Shown here piece after piece: positions 32,636 to 40,919 of a stretch of DNA of 64,000 nt (positions are counted from its first letter, which is position 1; each line of letters opens with the position of its first letter). The notes under the pieces are model-generated. The model was not told the DNA's origin. It saw only the letters and a list, made by a program, of their open reading frames with translations, and did not search any database. The position numbers and the translations under genes are program-made. The stretch comes from Gaiellales bacterium (GTDB lineage Bacteria > Actinomycetota > Thermoleophilia > Gaiellales > JAICJC01). The stretch lies in contig DASUHM010000075.1 of assembly GCA_036273515.1 (NCBI GenBank), positions 1 to 64,000 of the forward strand, written 5' to 3'.

Positions 32636-33618
32636 TGGGCGCCCGCGTCGACGACCGCTGGGCCTACAACGGCCTGCGGGTGGTCCGGCTCGAGAACGCG
32701 CGCCTCGCGGTCGACGTCATGCCCGAGCTCGGCGGGAAGATCCTGCGCCTGGTGGACAAGCGCGGCGACCGCGACGTCCTGTGGCACTCGCCCCGGGTGG
32801 AGCCGCACCGGGCCGAGCTGCATGCGAACTTCGACGACCACTGGCCGGGCGGGTGGGACGAGGCGTTCCCCGGCGGCGCGCCGTCGCCGAACCGCTACGG
32901 CGACATGCTGCCCTACATGGGCGAGCTGTGGACGACGAACGCCGAGCACCGCATCGTCCGCGCGGGGCCCGGCGCCGTCGAGCTCGAGCTCGTGCTGCAG
33001 ACGCCGATCACGCCCGCGCGCTGGACGCGCCGGCTCGTGCTCGAGGGCGACGACCCTGTGCTGCGCATCGACTACCGGCTCGAGAACGCCGGCACGATGC
33101 CGTTCGACTACAACTGGGGCCTGCACCCCGTGGCGGCCGTCTCGCCCGCCCACCGCTTCGACGTTCCCGCCGAGCGGGCGGAGGTCGACGAGAACGGCGG
33201 CGGCACGCTGGGGGTGAAGGGAGATCGCTACGAGTGGCCGGACTTCAACGGGCTCGACGTGCGCCGCGTGCTCGGGCCGGAAGCCGGCTGCTTCGCGCTC
33301 CACTACCTGACCGAGCTGCGGGAGGGCTGGGTGGCGACGACGGACACGGCGGCGCGGCGCGGCTTTGGCCTCACGTTCGACCGCGACGTCTTCCCGGTCG
33401 TCTGGCTGTGGATGGTGTACGGCGGCTGGCGCGGCTACTACCACGCCATCTGCGAGCCGTGGACGGGCTATCCGAGCCCCCTGGCCGAGGCGGTCGAGGC
33501 CGGGCGCGCCCGCGTGCTCGACCCGGGCGACGGGCTCGAGACCTCGGTCTCGGCCGTCGTCTACGAGGGCGTCGAGTCGGTGTCGCGGTTGGGTGCGGAC
33601 GGGTCCGTCGCGGGCTGA
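32635..33618 (+). CDS. Aldose-1-epimerase-fold (DUF4432/DUF5107-like) protein
   Basis: A 327-residue beta-rich protein of the galactose-mutarotase superfamily. VVRLENARLAVDVMPELGGKILRLVDKRGDRD is the typical N-terminal strand pair, with PYMGELWTT, YNWGLHPVAAV (conserved His) and VWLWMVYGGWRGYYHAICEPWTGYP near the end. Such proteins are mutarotases or unassigned sugar-binding enzymes. The start overlaps the SDR stop by one base. A hairpin 19 bp after its stop (33637-33668) probably ends the transcript. Mutarotation of the imported sugar is a plausible role. Confidence 0.8.
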   Translation: MGARVDDRWAYNGLRVVRLENARLAVDVMPELGGKILRLVDKRGDRDVLWHSPRVEPHRAELHANFDDHWPGGWDEAFPGGAPSPNRYGDMLPYMGELWTTNAEHRIVRAGPGAVELELVLQTPITPARWTRRLVLEGDDPVLRIDYRLENAGTMPFDYNWGLHPVAAVSPAHRFDVPAERAEVDENGGGTLGVKGDRYEWPDFNGLDVRRVLGPEAGCFALHYLTELREGWVATTDTAARRGFGLTFDRDVFPVVWLWMVYGGWRGYYHAICEPWTGYPSPLAEAVEAGRARVLDPGDGLETSVSAVVYEGVESVSRLGADGSVAG

Positions 33619-33636
33619 CGGGATCCCGGTCGCCCC

Positions 33637-33668
33637 GCCAATTGGCATCGCTACGGATGCCGATTGGC
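33637..33668. terminator. Imperfect 13-bp inverted repeat, possible terminator
   Basis: GCCAATTGGCATC and GATGCCGATTGGC pair over 13 positions with one mismatch around a six-base loop. It lies 19 bp past the stop of the mutarotase-like gene and ahead of the cyclase promoter. No T-run follows, so it could instead be an operator for the cyclase gene, though its position favours transcription termination. Confidence 0.45.
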
Positions 33669-33713
33669 TACGTCGACCATTCAACGCCTCCTCGGAGGGC
33701 GTACAGTCTCGAT

Positions 33714-36700
33714 ATGGCGGTCTGCGGGACGTGTGGGCAGACGAACCCGAGTGGGTTCCGCTTCTGCGGCGGCTGCGGGGCCTCACTCGAAGAGCCTCCG
33801 CCGACTGTTGCCTCAGAGCGCAAGGTCGTCTCGGTCTTGTTCTGCGACCTCGTGGGGTATACGGCGACAACTCAGGCGGCCGATCCCGAGGACGTCAGCC
33901 GGATGCTTGGCGTGTATCACGCCGCCGTACGGGAGCAGATCGAGCGCTTCGGCGGGGTGGTCGAGAAGTTCATCGGCGACGCGGCCGTCGGAGTGTGGGG
34001 TGCTCCGGTCGCCCACGAGGACGATGCCGAGCGCGCGGTGCGAGCCGCCCTGGCGATCCTCGACGCAGTGGGCGTCGAGGTTCGGCTGGCCGTCAACACG
34101 GGTGAGGCGCTCGTGAGGCTTGATCAGCGCCTCGACTTGGGTGGAAGCATGGTCGGCGACGTCGTGAACACCGCTTCGCGGCTGCAGGCGGTCGCGCCGG
34201 TTGGGGGCGTCCTCGTTGGCGAAGCCACTGCTCGGGCAACGCGAGAGGCGATCTCCTACGAGCGGCTCGACCCGGTCGCGTTGAAGGGCAAGCCGGAACC
34301 GGTGCCGGTGCTGAGGGTGCTAGGGGCGCATGTTGTGCCCAACAGCGACTCCCCACCAGAGCGGTCGACACCCTTCGTTGGCCGTGACCGTGAGCTCCGG
34401 CTGCTGAGAGACGCCTGGGAGCGAGTCGTCGCCGACTCGACGCTCGAGTTCGTGACCATTACGGGTGAACCCGGCATAGGGAAGTCGCGGCTCGTGTCTG
34501 AGTTCGTTTCCTGGCTCGACGATCAACATGCGGCTGCGACCTGTCGTCGTGGCCGGTGCCTCGCCTATGGCGATGGGATCGGGTTCTGGCCGCTCGCCGA
34601 GATCATCAAACAGCAGGTAGGGCTCGCCGAGACGGCCACCGAAGGTGAGGCCCGTGCTCGTCTTGAGGCTGCGGTCGAAGGTATGCCGGACGCTCCGTGG
34701 CTCCGTGCTCGACTGGCGCCGCTGGTTGGCCTTCCGGGGGAAGGTGGCGAGCGGGACGAGCTCTTCACCGCCTGGCAACGCTTCCTGGACGAGGTGGCCG
34801 CGCGCTCGCCGCTCGTCCTGGTGCTTGAGGACTTGCATTGGGCCGACCCCGCCCTGCTTGCCTTCATCCAACGGCTAGCTGAGTGGTCGACTGGCGTGCC
34901 GATGCTTGTCCTGTGCACAGCCCGGCCCGAACTTCACGAGAGACACCCCGGTTGGGCGGGGAGGGTCGCAAACGTCATAACTCTCAGCCTTGGCCAGCTC
35001 GACGAATCCGCGACGACGCTTCTTGCCCAGGCGCTGCTCGGCGCCGCTCTCTCTGCCGGGGACCCTACGACCGAACTCGTCGCGCGCAGCAGCGGCAACC
35101 CGCTCTACGCCGAGGAGTATGCCCGACTGGTGGCCGAACGGACGACGGCGCGGCTGGCCGATGCCGCGATCCCCGAAACGATCCAGGCGCTGATCGCAGC
35201 CCGCATCGACACACTGCCGCCCGCGCAGAAGCACCTCCTACAGGACGCATCAGTGATCGGCAAGGTGTTCTGGGCCGGCGCCGTGGCGAGCGTCGGCGAG
35301 CACGACCCCGGCGCTGTCGGCGAAGCCCTGCATGACCTCGCTCAGCGTCAGCACATCCGCCGAGCGCGGCGGTCGACGCTCCGCGGGGACGTCGAGTACG
35401 CCTTCTGGCACGACCTCGTGCAGGAGGTCGCCTATGGCCAGATTCCGCGGAGCCGGCGGGGACAGCTTCATCGCCGTACGGGCGAGTGGATTGAAGGGCT
35501 GTCCGGCGACCGGCTTGCCGACCGATCCGAACTGCTCGCGCATCACTATCGGTCGGCACTCGAGCTCGCCACCGCTTCCGGCGAGACCGACACGGAGTCA
35601 CTCCGCCGCGCGGCTGTCCACTACCTAGCGGTTGCGGGTGAACAGTCGATGGGGCTCGACCCGGTACACGCCGAGCAGCTGCTCCGGGACGCACGAACGC
35701 TCGCCACGGGCGATGACTCCGAACTCGTACGCATCCTCAGCACCCTGAGTCAGATCCGCAGTACCCAGGGGGACGTGGAAGGCGCCTACGCCTACGTCGA
35801 CGAAGCACGCACGCAGGTGCGCGATGACCCGGCGCTTGCCAAGGTGCTCCTTTGCGCCATCTCGGCGGGACTGATCGGGGGCGATCGTCCGCGTGTGGAG
35901 GCACTAACACGTGAGGGGATCGAGAAGCTCGGGAACGTCGAGCCGACCCGGGACTTCGCCGAGTTCCTTGTGTGGGCTGGTGCGGCCGCCGTCCTCGGCG
36001 GACGCGAACACGAGGCGGAGCGCTTGGTTACGTGGGCTATCGAGGCGGCTCGCCGAGTCGGCGACGACGCCACCGAGGCGATGGCGTTGAACTTCCACGG
36101 CATGGTGCGCTCCATGCTCGGCGATCCTGGCGGCCTGGACGAGCTCGAGCGAAGCGCGGAAAGGTTGGAGTCGCTCGGTTCCTACATAGCGTCGACGGCA
36201 CGCATGCAGCTCGCCGACCACCTCCTCCTCTTCGATGGGCCGCAGGCGGCCAAGCCGGTCTTTGAAGCAGCCATCGATCTCGGTGAGCGGATTCGCGTCG
36301 GATCGCACGTGATGTGGACTCGCGCCGAGTACGCCTGGTGTATGGACGATGCCGGCGAGTGGGACGCGATGCTCGAACAGGCAGACATCGTCCTGGGCTG
36401 GGCAACATCACATGAATCGTCCCAGCACGCCGGTCTGATCGGCGGACGTAAAGCACGTGTCCAGGCGCTGCGTGATGACGTCGACGGCGCCGCGGAGACC
36501 GTCGCCCTTGTCCTCGATCGGGTGCGACGTACCGGCGACCCACAGGGACTCGTCCCAGCTTTGGGAGCGGCGGCGCTCGTCGCCTACCTGCGAGGGCAGG
36601 AGTCTGAGGCGCGTCGGCACCTGGACGAGATCGGCGATCGCGCCGGCTACTGCTGGGCGCCGACGGCAGACATCTGTCGCCTACTGCTGGCGCTAGGCGA

Positions 36701-37001
36701 GGTTGAGCGCGTTGAAGGCCTTGTCCGAGGCACGAGGGAAGCGCCGCCTCGATTGGTCAACGCGCTCACAACCGCCAGAGGAATGCTCGCCGAGACACGC
36801 GGAGACAACCACGCAGCTTACGTGCTCTATACGGATGCCGCCGACGCCTGGCGCGCATTCGGAAACGCCTACGAACTTGCTCACAGTCTTGACGGTCAAG
36901 CGCGTGTCTTGCAAAGCCACGGCGAAGCTCCACCATCCTACGAGGCCCGGGCGATCTTCGACTCGCTGGGTGTGCAGCGGCCTCTTCGACCGCCAGCGTA
37001 G
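33714..37001 (+). CDS. Adenylate/guanylate cyclase with zinc ribbon, ATPase and TPR-like domains
   Basis: A 1095-residue regulator. A zinc ribbon (Cys4, 7, 18, 21) precedes a class III cyclase domain (about 36-200) with metal Asp45 (FCDLVGYT) and Asp89 (FIGDAAVGVWG), plus Asn152 and Arg156 for catalysis. An AAA/STAND-type ATPase has Walker A GEPGIGKS (251-258) and Walker B LVLVLEDLHWAD. A long alpha-helical repeat region completes the protein. All cyclase residues are present, so cyclic nucleotide synthesis is likely. The start has TACAGT six bases upstream. Codon use is visibly less GC-biased than in its neighbours, suggesting separate acquisition into the catabolic region. Confidence 0.9.
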   Translation: MAVCGTCGQTNPSGFRFCGGCGASLEEPPPTVASERKVVSVLFCDLVGYTATTQAADPEDVSRMLGVYHAAVREQIERFGGVVEKFIGDAAVGVWGAPVAHEDDAERAVRAALAILDAVGVEVRLAVNTGEALVRLDQRLDLGGSMVGDVVNTASRLQAVAPVGGVLVGEATARATREAISYERLDPVALKGKPEPVPVLRVLGAHVVPNSDSPPERSTPFVGRDRELRLLRDAWERVVADSTLEFVTITGEPGIGKSRLVSEFVSWLDDQHAAATCRRGRCLAYGDGIGFWPLAEIIKQQVGLAETATEGEARARLEAAVEGMPDAPWLRARLAPLVGLPGEGGERDELFTAWQRFLDEVAARSPLVLVLEDLHWADPALLAFIQRLAEWSTGVPMLVLCTARPELHERHPGWAGRVANVITLSLGQLDESATTLLAQALLGAALSAGDPTTELVARSSGNPLYAEEYARLVAERTTARLADAAIPETIQALIAARIDTLPPAQKHLLQDASVIGKVFWAGAVASVGEHDPGAVGEALHDLAQRQHIRRARRSTLRGDVEYAFWHDLVQEVAYGQIPRSRRGQLHRRTGEWIEGLSGDRLADRSELLAHHYRSALELATASGETDTESLRRAAVHYLAVAGEQSMGLDPVHAEQLLRDARTLATGDDSELVRILSTLSQIRSTQGDVEGAYAYVDEARTQVRDDPALAKVLLCAISAGLIGGDRPRVEALTREGIEKLGNVEPTRDFAEFLVWAGAAAVLGGREHEAERLVTWAIEAARRVGDDATEAMALNFHGMVRSMLGDPGGLDELERSAERLESLGSYIASTARMQLADHLLLFDGPQAAKPVFEAAIDLGERIRVGSHVMWTRAEYAWCMDDAGEWDAMLEQADIVLGWATSHESSQHAGLIGGRKARVQALRDDVDGAAETVALVLDRVRRTGDPQGLVPALGAAALVAYLRGQESEARRHLDEIGDRAGYCWAPTADICRLLLALGEVERVEGLVRGTREAPPRLVNALTTARGMLAETRGDNHAAYVLYTDAADAWRAFGNAYELAHSLDGQARVLQSHGEAPPSYEARAIFDSLGVQRPLRPPA

Positions 37002-37051
37002 ACCTCGACGCCCATGGTCAAGCGTGATCCCACCTCCACCTCGGTCGTCGG

Positions 37052-37101
37052 TTGACGCACCGGACGGACGTCCGGTAACGTCCCCCTCCTTGAACGATCA
37101 A
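37052..37101 (+). promoter_or_regulatory. SMP-30 operon promoter with LacI-type operator copy 5 and a second palindrome
   Basis: TTGACG (-35, 37052-37057) and TAACGT (-10, 37076-37081) are 18 bp apart. Almost the whole spacer is a perfect palindrome, ACCGGACGGACGTCCGGT (37059-37076, 8-bp arms). The LacI-type operator TTGAACGATCAA (37090-37101) begins eight bases after the -10 box and contains the TTG start codon. Two different regulators could act here. Confidence 0.6.
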
Positions 37102-37926
37102 GCACCACTCGTGGGCAGCGGCCTTCGCACGCTCGCAAACGGCCTTGATCATCCGGAGGGCGTGTGCTGGTCGCCCGCCGACGGCAAGGTCTACGCGGGC
37201 GGCGAGGCGGGGCAGCTCTACCGCTTCGACCTCGACGGCGGGGCCGTCGAGACCGTCGCCACGGTCGCCGGCGGCCTCATGCTCGGGCTCGCCCTCGACG
37301 TCGCCGGGAACGTCTACGCGTGCGAGCCGAACGCCGGCCACGTCCTGCGGATCGCGCCCGACGGCGCCGTCGAGCCCTTCGGCGATCGGATCGGCTGGCC
37401 CAATTACCCGGTCTTCGACCGCGACGGCAACCTGTGGGTGACCGACTCGGGCGCCTGGGACGAGGTCTCGGGCGGCCTGGTGCGGATCGCTCCCGACGGC
37501 GCCACCGAGCGCGTCGCCGGGCCGTTCCGGTTCGCCAACGGTCTCGCCATCGCCGGCGAGCACCTCTACATGGTCGAGTCGCAGATGCCCGGCGTGGTGC
37601 GGATGCCGCTCGCGGGCGGTGACTTCGAGCCGGTCGTCGAGCTCCCGCGCACCGTCCCCGACGGGCTCGCGTTCGATGCCGAGGGCGGCCTCTGGATCGG
37701 CTGCTACCAGCCGAACCACGTCTACCGCCTGGCTGCGGACGGCGGGCTCGAGCTCGTCGTCGACGACTGGACCGGCGAGTATGTGCTGTCGCCGACGAAC
37801 CTCGCGTTCGCGGGCGAGAACCTCGACGTGCTCGTGCTGGCGTCGCTGTGCGGCTGGTCGGTGAGGGCGATCGACCCGGGCGTGCGCGGGGCGGCGCTCG
37901 AACGTCCGGAGCCCGGCGATCGCTGA
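37090..37926 (+). CDS. SMP-30/gluconolactonase-like protein
   Basis: A 278-residue six-bladed propeller: DHPEGVCWSPADGKVYAGGEAGQ (metal Glu region), VFDRDGNLWVTDSG (Asp), RFANGLAI (Asn), VPDGLAFDAEGGLWIGCY (Asp) and LSPTNLAF. The family opens sugar lactones. The start TTG 37090 is the first base of the operator, giving M-N-D-Q as first residues, the same as in the RraA-like protein. GTG 37111 is an alternative but has no ribosome-binding site. Its stop overlaps the apparent ATC start of the FAD oxidoreductase, beginning a coupled operon that continues to the dehydratase. Confidence 0.85.
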   Translation: MNDQAPLVGSGLRTLANGLDHPEGVCWSPADGKVYAGGEAGQLYRFDLDGGAVETVATVAGGLMLGLALDVAGNVYACEPNAGHVLRIAPDGAVEPFGDRIGWPNYPVFDRDGNLWVTDSGAWDEVSGGLVRIAPDGATERVAGPFRFANGLAIAGEHLYMVESQMPGVVRMPLAGGDFEPVVELPRTVPDGLAFDAEGGLWIGCYQPNHVYRLAADGGLELVVDDWTGEYVLSPTNLAFAGENLDVLVLASLCGWSVRAIDPGVRGAALERPEPGDR

Positions 37927-39163
37927 CGTCGTCGTCATCGGCGGCGGCATCCTCGGCGCCACGGCAGCACTGCACCTGGCCGAGGCCGGCGCCGTTGTCG
38001 TCCTGCTCGAGCGCGAGCCGGCGCTGGGGACGCAGACCACCGCCGCCGGGGCCGGGTTCGTCGGCTACTGGGCCGGCGAGCTCGAGGCCGAGCTGGCCGA
38101 GTACGGCATGCGCTTCTACACGGGCCTGGCCGAGCGGGCTGGGACGGACGCCGGCGTGCGCAGGGTCGGGCTGCTGTTCCCGGCGCTGTCGGAGGCCGGC
38201 GTCGAGATGTTGCGGCAGGAGTACGAGCGCGAGCTCGGCTTCGCGCCCGACGTCGCCCTGATCGACACGGCGGACGCGGTGCGGATGGCGCCGATCCTCG
38301 CCGCCGACGCGGTGTTCGGCGCGCTGCACCAGCCGGACGGCCATCGCGTCGACACCGTGTGGGTGATGGCCGTGCTTGCCGGCGAGCTCGAGCGGGCCGG
38401 CGTCGACGTCCGCACCGGCGTGGCCGCCGAGGAAGCTCTCGTCTCGGGCGGCCGCGTGACGGGCATGCGCACATCGGCCGGCGAGATCCCCGCCGGCGCG
38501 GTGGTCAACGCCGCAGGCGCCTCGGCCCGGGCAGTGGGTGCCCGAAACGGCGTCGACATCGCGGCGGTGCCGCTGCTCGAGTCGCGCTTCACGACCGAGC
38601 CGGTGCCGGGAGTCGGTTGCGACCTGCCGATGATGCTCTTCTTCGAGCGCGACCTGCTCTACCTGCGCGAGCAGGCGGGCGGCCTCCTCGTCGGCGCGAT
38701 CGAGCACGCCATCGGGCCGCGTTCCCGCGTCGACCTGGCGGCGCCGCCGCGCACCGCCGACCTGTCCGACCACGCCGCCATCGAGCACGAGCAGCTGGCC
38801 CGCGAGCTGGCCGACGTCATTCCGGCGCTCGCGACCGCCCGGGTGCGCGAGCGGGCGAGCGGCCTGCCGACGTGGACGCCGGACGGGCGGCACATCCTCG
38901 GCTTCGCGCCGGAGATCGAGGGCTATGTCGTTCTGGCGGGGTGCAACGAGTGCTGCGTCACCCACGGGCCCGGGCTCGCCCGCATCGCCGCCGAGCTCGT
39001 CACGACCGGGGGCACCGACACCGACATCTCCGCCTACCGCGTCGACCGCTTCGCCGATCCCGGCGACGAGGAGATCCAGGCGGCAGCCGAGAGCCAGTAC
39101 CTGCTGCGGCACCCGCCCGAGGCGGGCGTGGCCGCGACCCCGTTCGGGATCGAGCTGCCGTGA
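37919..39163 (+). CDS. FAD-dependent oxidoreductase (DAO family) with apparent ATC start
   Basis: A 414-residue D-amino-acid-oxidase/glycine-oxidase-type flavoprotein. ADVVVIGGGILGATAALHLAEAG is a complete FAD-binding N-terminus, TTAAGAGFVG follows, and the C-terminal LPTWTPDGRHILGFAPEIEGYVVLAGCNECCVTHGPG completes the flavin site. The whole N-terminus is present but no NTG codon lies between the upstream in-frame stop (37862) and the motif. ATC 37919 fits the expected Met position, with GGAG eight bases upstream, and overlaps the SMP-30 stop. It may oxidise a hydroxy or amino acid of the pathway. Confidence 0.82.
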   Translation: MADVVVIGGGILGATAALHLAEAGAVVVLLEREPALGTQTTAAGAGFVGYWAGELEAELAEYGMRFYTGLAERAGTDAGVRRVGLLFPALSEAGVEMLRQEYERELGFAPDVALIDTADAVRMAPILAADAVFGALHQPDGHRVDTVWVMAVLAGELERAGVDVRTGVAAEEALVSGGRVTGMRTSAGEIPAGAVVNAAGASARAVGARNGVDIAAVPLLESRFTTEPVPGVGCDLPMMLFFERDLLYLREQAGGLLVGAIEHAIGPRSRVDLAAPPRTADLSDHAAIEHEQLARELADVIPALATARVRERASGLPTWTPDGRHILGFAPEIEGYVVLAGCNECCVTHGPGLARIAAELVTTGGTDTDISAYRVDRFADPGDEEIQAAAESQYLLRHPPEAGVAATPFGIELP

Positions 39164-40914
39164 GCCCCGAGCTGCGCAGCGGCCGCTGGTTCGGGACGCG
39201 CGACGTCGCCGGCCTCATGCACCGCTCCTACCTGAAGGCCGAGGGCATCTCGCAGGCCGCGATCGAGGGGCGGCCGGTCGTCGGCATCTGCAACTCGTGG
39301 AGCGAGCTCGTGAACTGCAACATCCACTTCCGCGGCCTCGCCGAGGCGGTGAAGCGCGGTGTGCTCCAGGCCGGCGGGCTGCCGCTCGAGTTCCCGACGA
39401 TCTCGCTCGGCGAGGCGTTCATGAAGCCGACGACGATGCTCTTCCGCAACCTCATGGCGATGGACGTCGAGGAGACGATCCGGGCGAACCCCTTCGACGC
39501 GATCGTCCTGATCGGCGGCTGCGACAAGACCGTGCCCGCGCAGCTGATGGGTGCCGCCAGCGTCGACCTGCCGACGATCATGATCACCGGCGGGCCGGCC
39601 CAGCCGGCCGTGTTCCGCGGCGAGCACATCTCGAACGGCACCGACCTGTGGCGCTACACCGCCGACCTCCGCGCCGGCCGGATCACCCAGGCCGACTACG
39701 ACGCGCTCGAGGCGGCGATGGTGCCCTCGGCCGGGCACTGCCAGGAGATGGGCACGGCCTCGACGATGACGGCGCTGATCGAGGCGCTGGGGATGGCGCT
39801 TCCCGGGACGGCGGCGATCCCGGCCGTCGACGCCCGCCGCGCGGCCGCGGCCGAGGCGACGGGGCGGCGGGCCGCCGAGATGGCGCTGGTCGGCGGGCCG
39901 CGGCCGTCGCAGATCCTGACCGCCGGCGCGTTCGACAACGCCATCACGCTGCTGATGGCCCTGGCAGGGTCGACGAACGCCGTGATCCACCTCCTCGCGA
40001 TCGCGGGCCGGCTCGGCGTCGACCTCGAGCTCGACCGGTTCGACGAGCTGTCCCGGCAGACGCCGGTGCTCGCGAACGTCCGACCCAGCGGGGAGCACCT
40101 GGTCGAGGATCTCTTTCACGCCGGCGGCGTGCCGGCGGTGCTGCGCGAGCTCGGGTCCCTCCTCCACGGCGACGCCCTGACGGTAACGGGGGCGACGCTG
40201 GCCGAGAACCTCGCCGCGGCGCCGTCGGCCGCCCCCGATCGCGCGGTCGTCGCCGCCTTCGACTCCCCGCTTGCCGGCGAGGGCGGGATCGCCGTGCTGC
40301 GCGGGTCGCTCGCGCCCGGCGGCGCGCTGATCAAGCGCAGCGCCGCGTCGCCCGAGCTGCTGCGCCACCGCGGTCCGGCAGTCGTCTTCGAGAACGTCCA
40401 CGATCTGGCCGCGCGGATCGACGATCCGAACCTCGACGTGAGCGCCGACTCGGTGCTCGTCCTGCGCGACAGCGGCCCCAAGGGGGCGCCGGGCATGCCG
40501 GAGTGGGGGCAGCTGCCGATTCCTTCGAAGCTGCTGCGCGAGGGCGTCTCGGACATGGTGCGGATCTCGGACGCGCGCATGAGCGGCACCTCGTTCGGGA
40601 CGGTCGTCCTCCACGTGGTGCCCGAGTCGGCGGCGGGCGGGCCGCTCGCGGCCGTGCGCAACGGCGACCCGATCGAGCTCGACGTCGAGGCCCGCACCCT
40701 CGAGCTCGCGGTCCCCGCAGAGGAGATCGCCGAGCGCCTGGCGGCGCTGCCGACACCGGAGCCGAAGTACACCCGCGGCTACGGCCGGCTGTTCCTCGAC
40801 CACGTGCTCCAGGCCGACACCGGGTGCGACTTCGACTTCCTGCGCCGCCGGCCCGGCGAGCGGATCGAGCCCGACCCGCTCGGCCTCGTCGGCGGGCCGA
40901 TCGGCGGGTGGTAG
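39160..40914 (+). CDS. IlvD/EDD-family dehydratase (sugar-acid dehydratase type)
   Basis: A 584-residue iron-sulfur dehydratase. Cluster ligands are visible in GICNSWSELVNCN (Cys44), GGCDKTVPA (Cys121) and GHCQEMGTAS (Cys194), with the C-terminal RISDARMSGTSFGT serine. NCNIHFRGLAEAVKRG is typical of the L-arabinonate/D-xylonate subgroup rather than of IlvD. It would convert an aldonate to a 2-keto-3-deoxy acid. GTG overlaps the FAD gene stop (GTGA). It is functionally similar to the enolase-type dehydratase at 26885, so the regulon may process two sugar acids or two steps. Confidence 0.9.
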   Translation: MSPELRSGRWFGTRDVAGLMHRSYLKAEGISQAAIEGRPVVGICNSWSELVNCNIHFRGLAEAVKRGVLQAGGLPLEFPTISLGEAFMKPTTMLFRNLMAMDVEETIRANPFDAIVLIGGCDKTVPAQLMGAASVDLPTIMITGGPAQPAVFRGEHISNGTDLWRYTADLRAGRITQADYDALEAAMVPSAGHCQEMGTASTMTALIEALGMALPGTAAIPAVDARRAAAAEATGRRAAEMALVGGPRPSQILTAGAFDNAITLLMALAGSTNAVIHLLAIAGRLGVDLELDRFDELSRQTPVLANVRPSGEHLVEDLFHAGGVPAVLRELGSLLHGDALTVTGATLAENLAAAPSAAPDRAVVAAFDSPLAGEGGIAVLRGSLAPGGALIKRSAASPELLRHRGPAVVFENVHDLAARIDDPNLDVSADSVLVLRDSGPKGAPGMPEWGQLPIPSKLLREGVSDMVRISDARMSGTSFGTVVLHVVPESAAGGPLAAVRNGDPIELDVEARTLELAVPAEEIAERLAALPTPEPKYTRGYGRLFLDHVLQADTGCDFDFLRRRPGERIEPDPLGLVGGPIGGW

Positions 40915-40919
40915 GCGGC

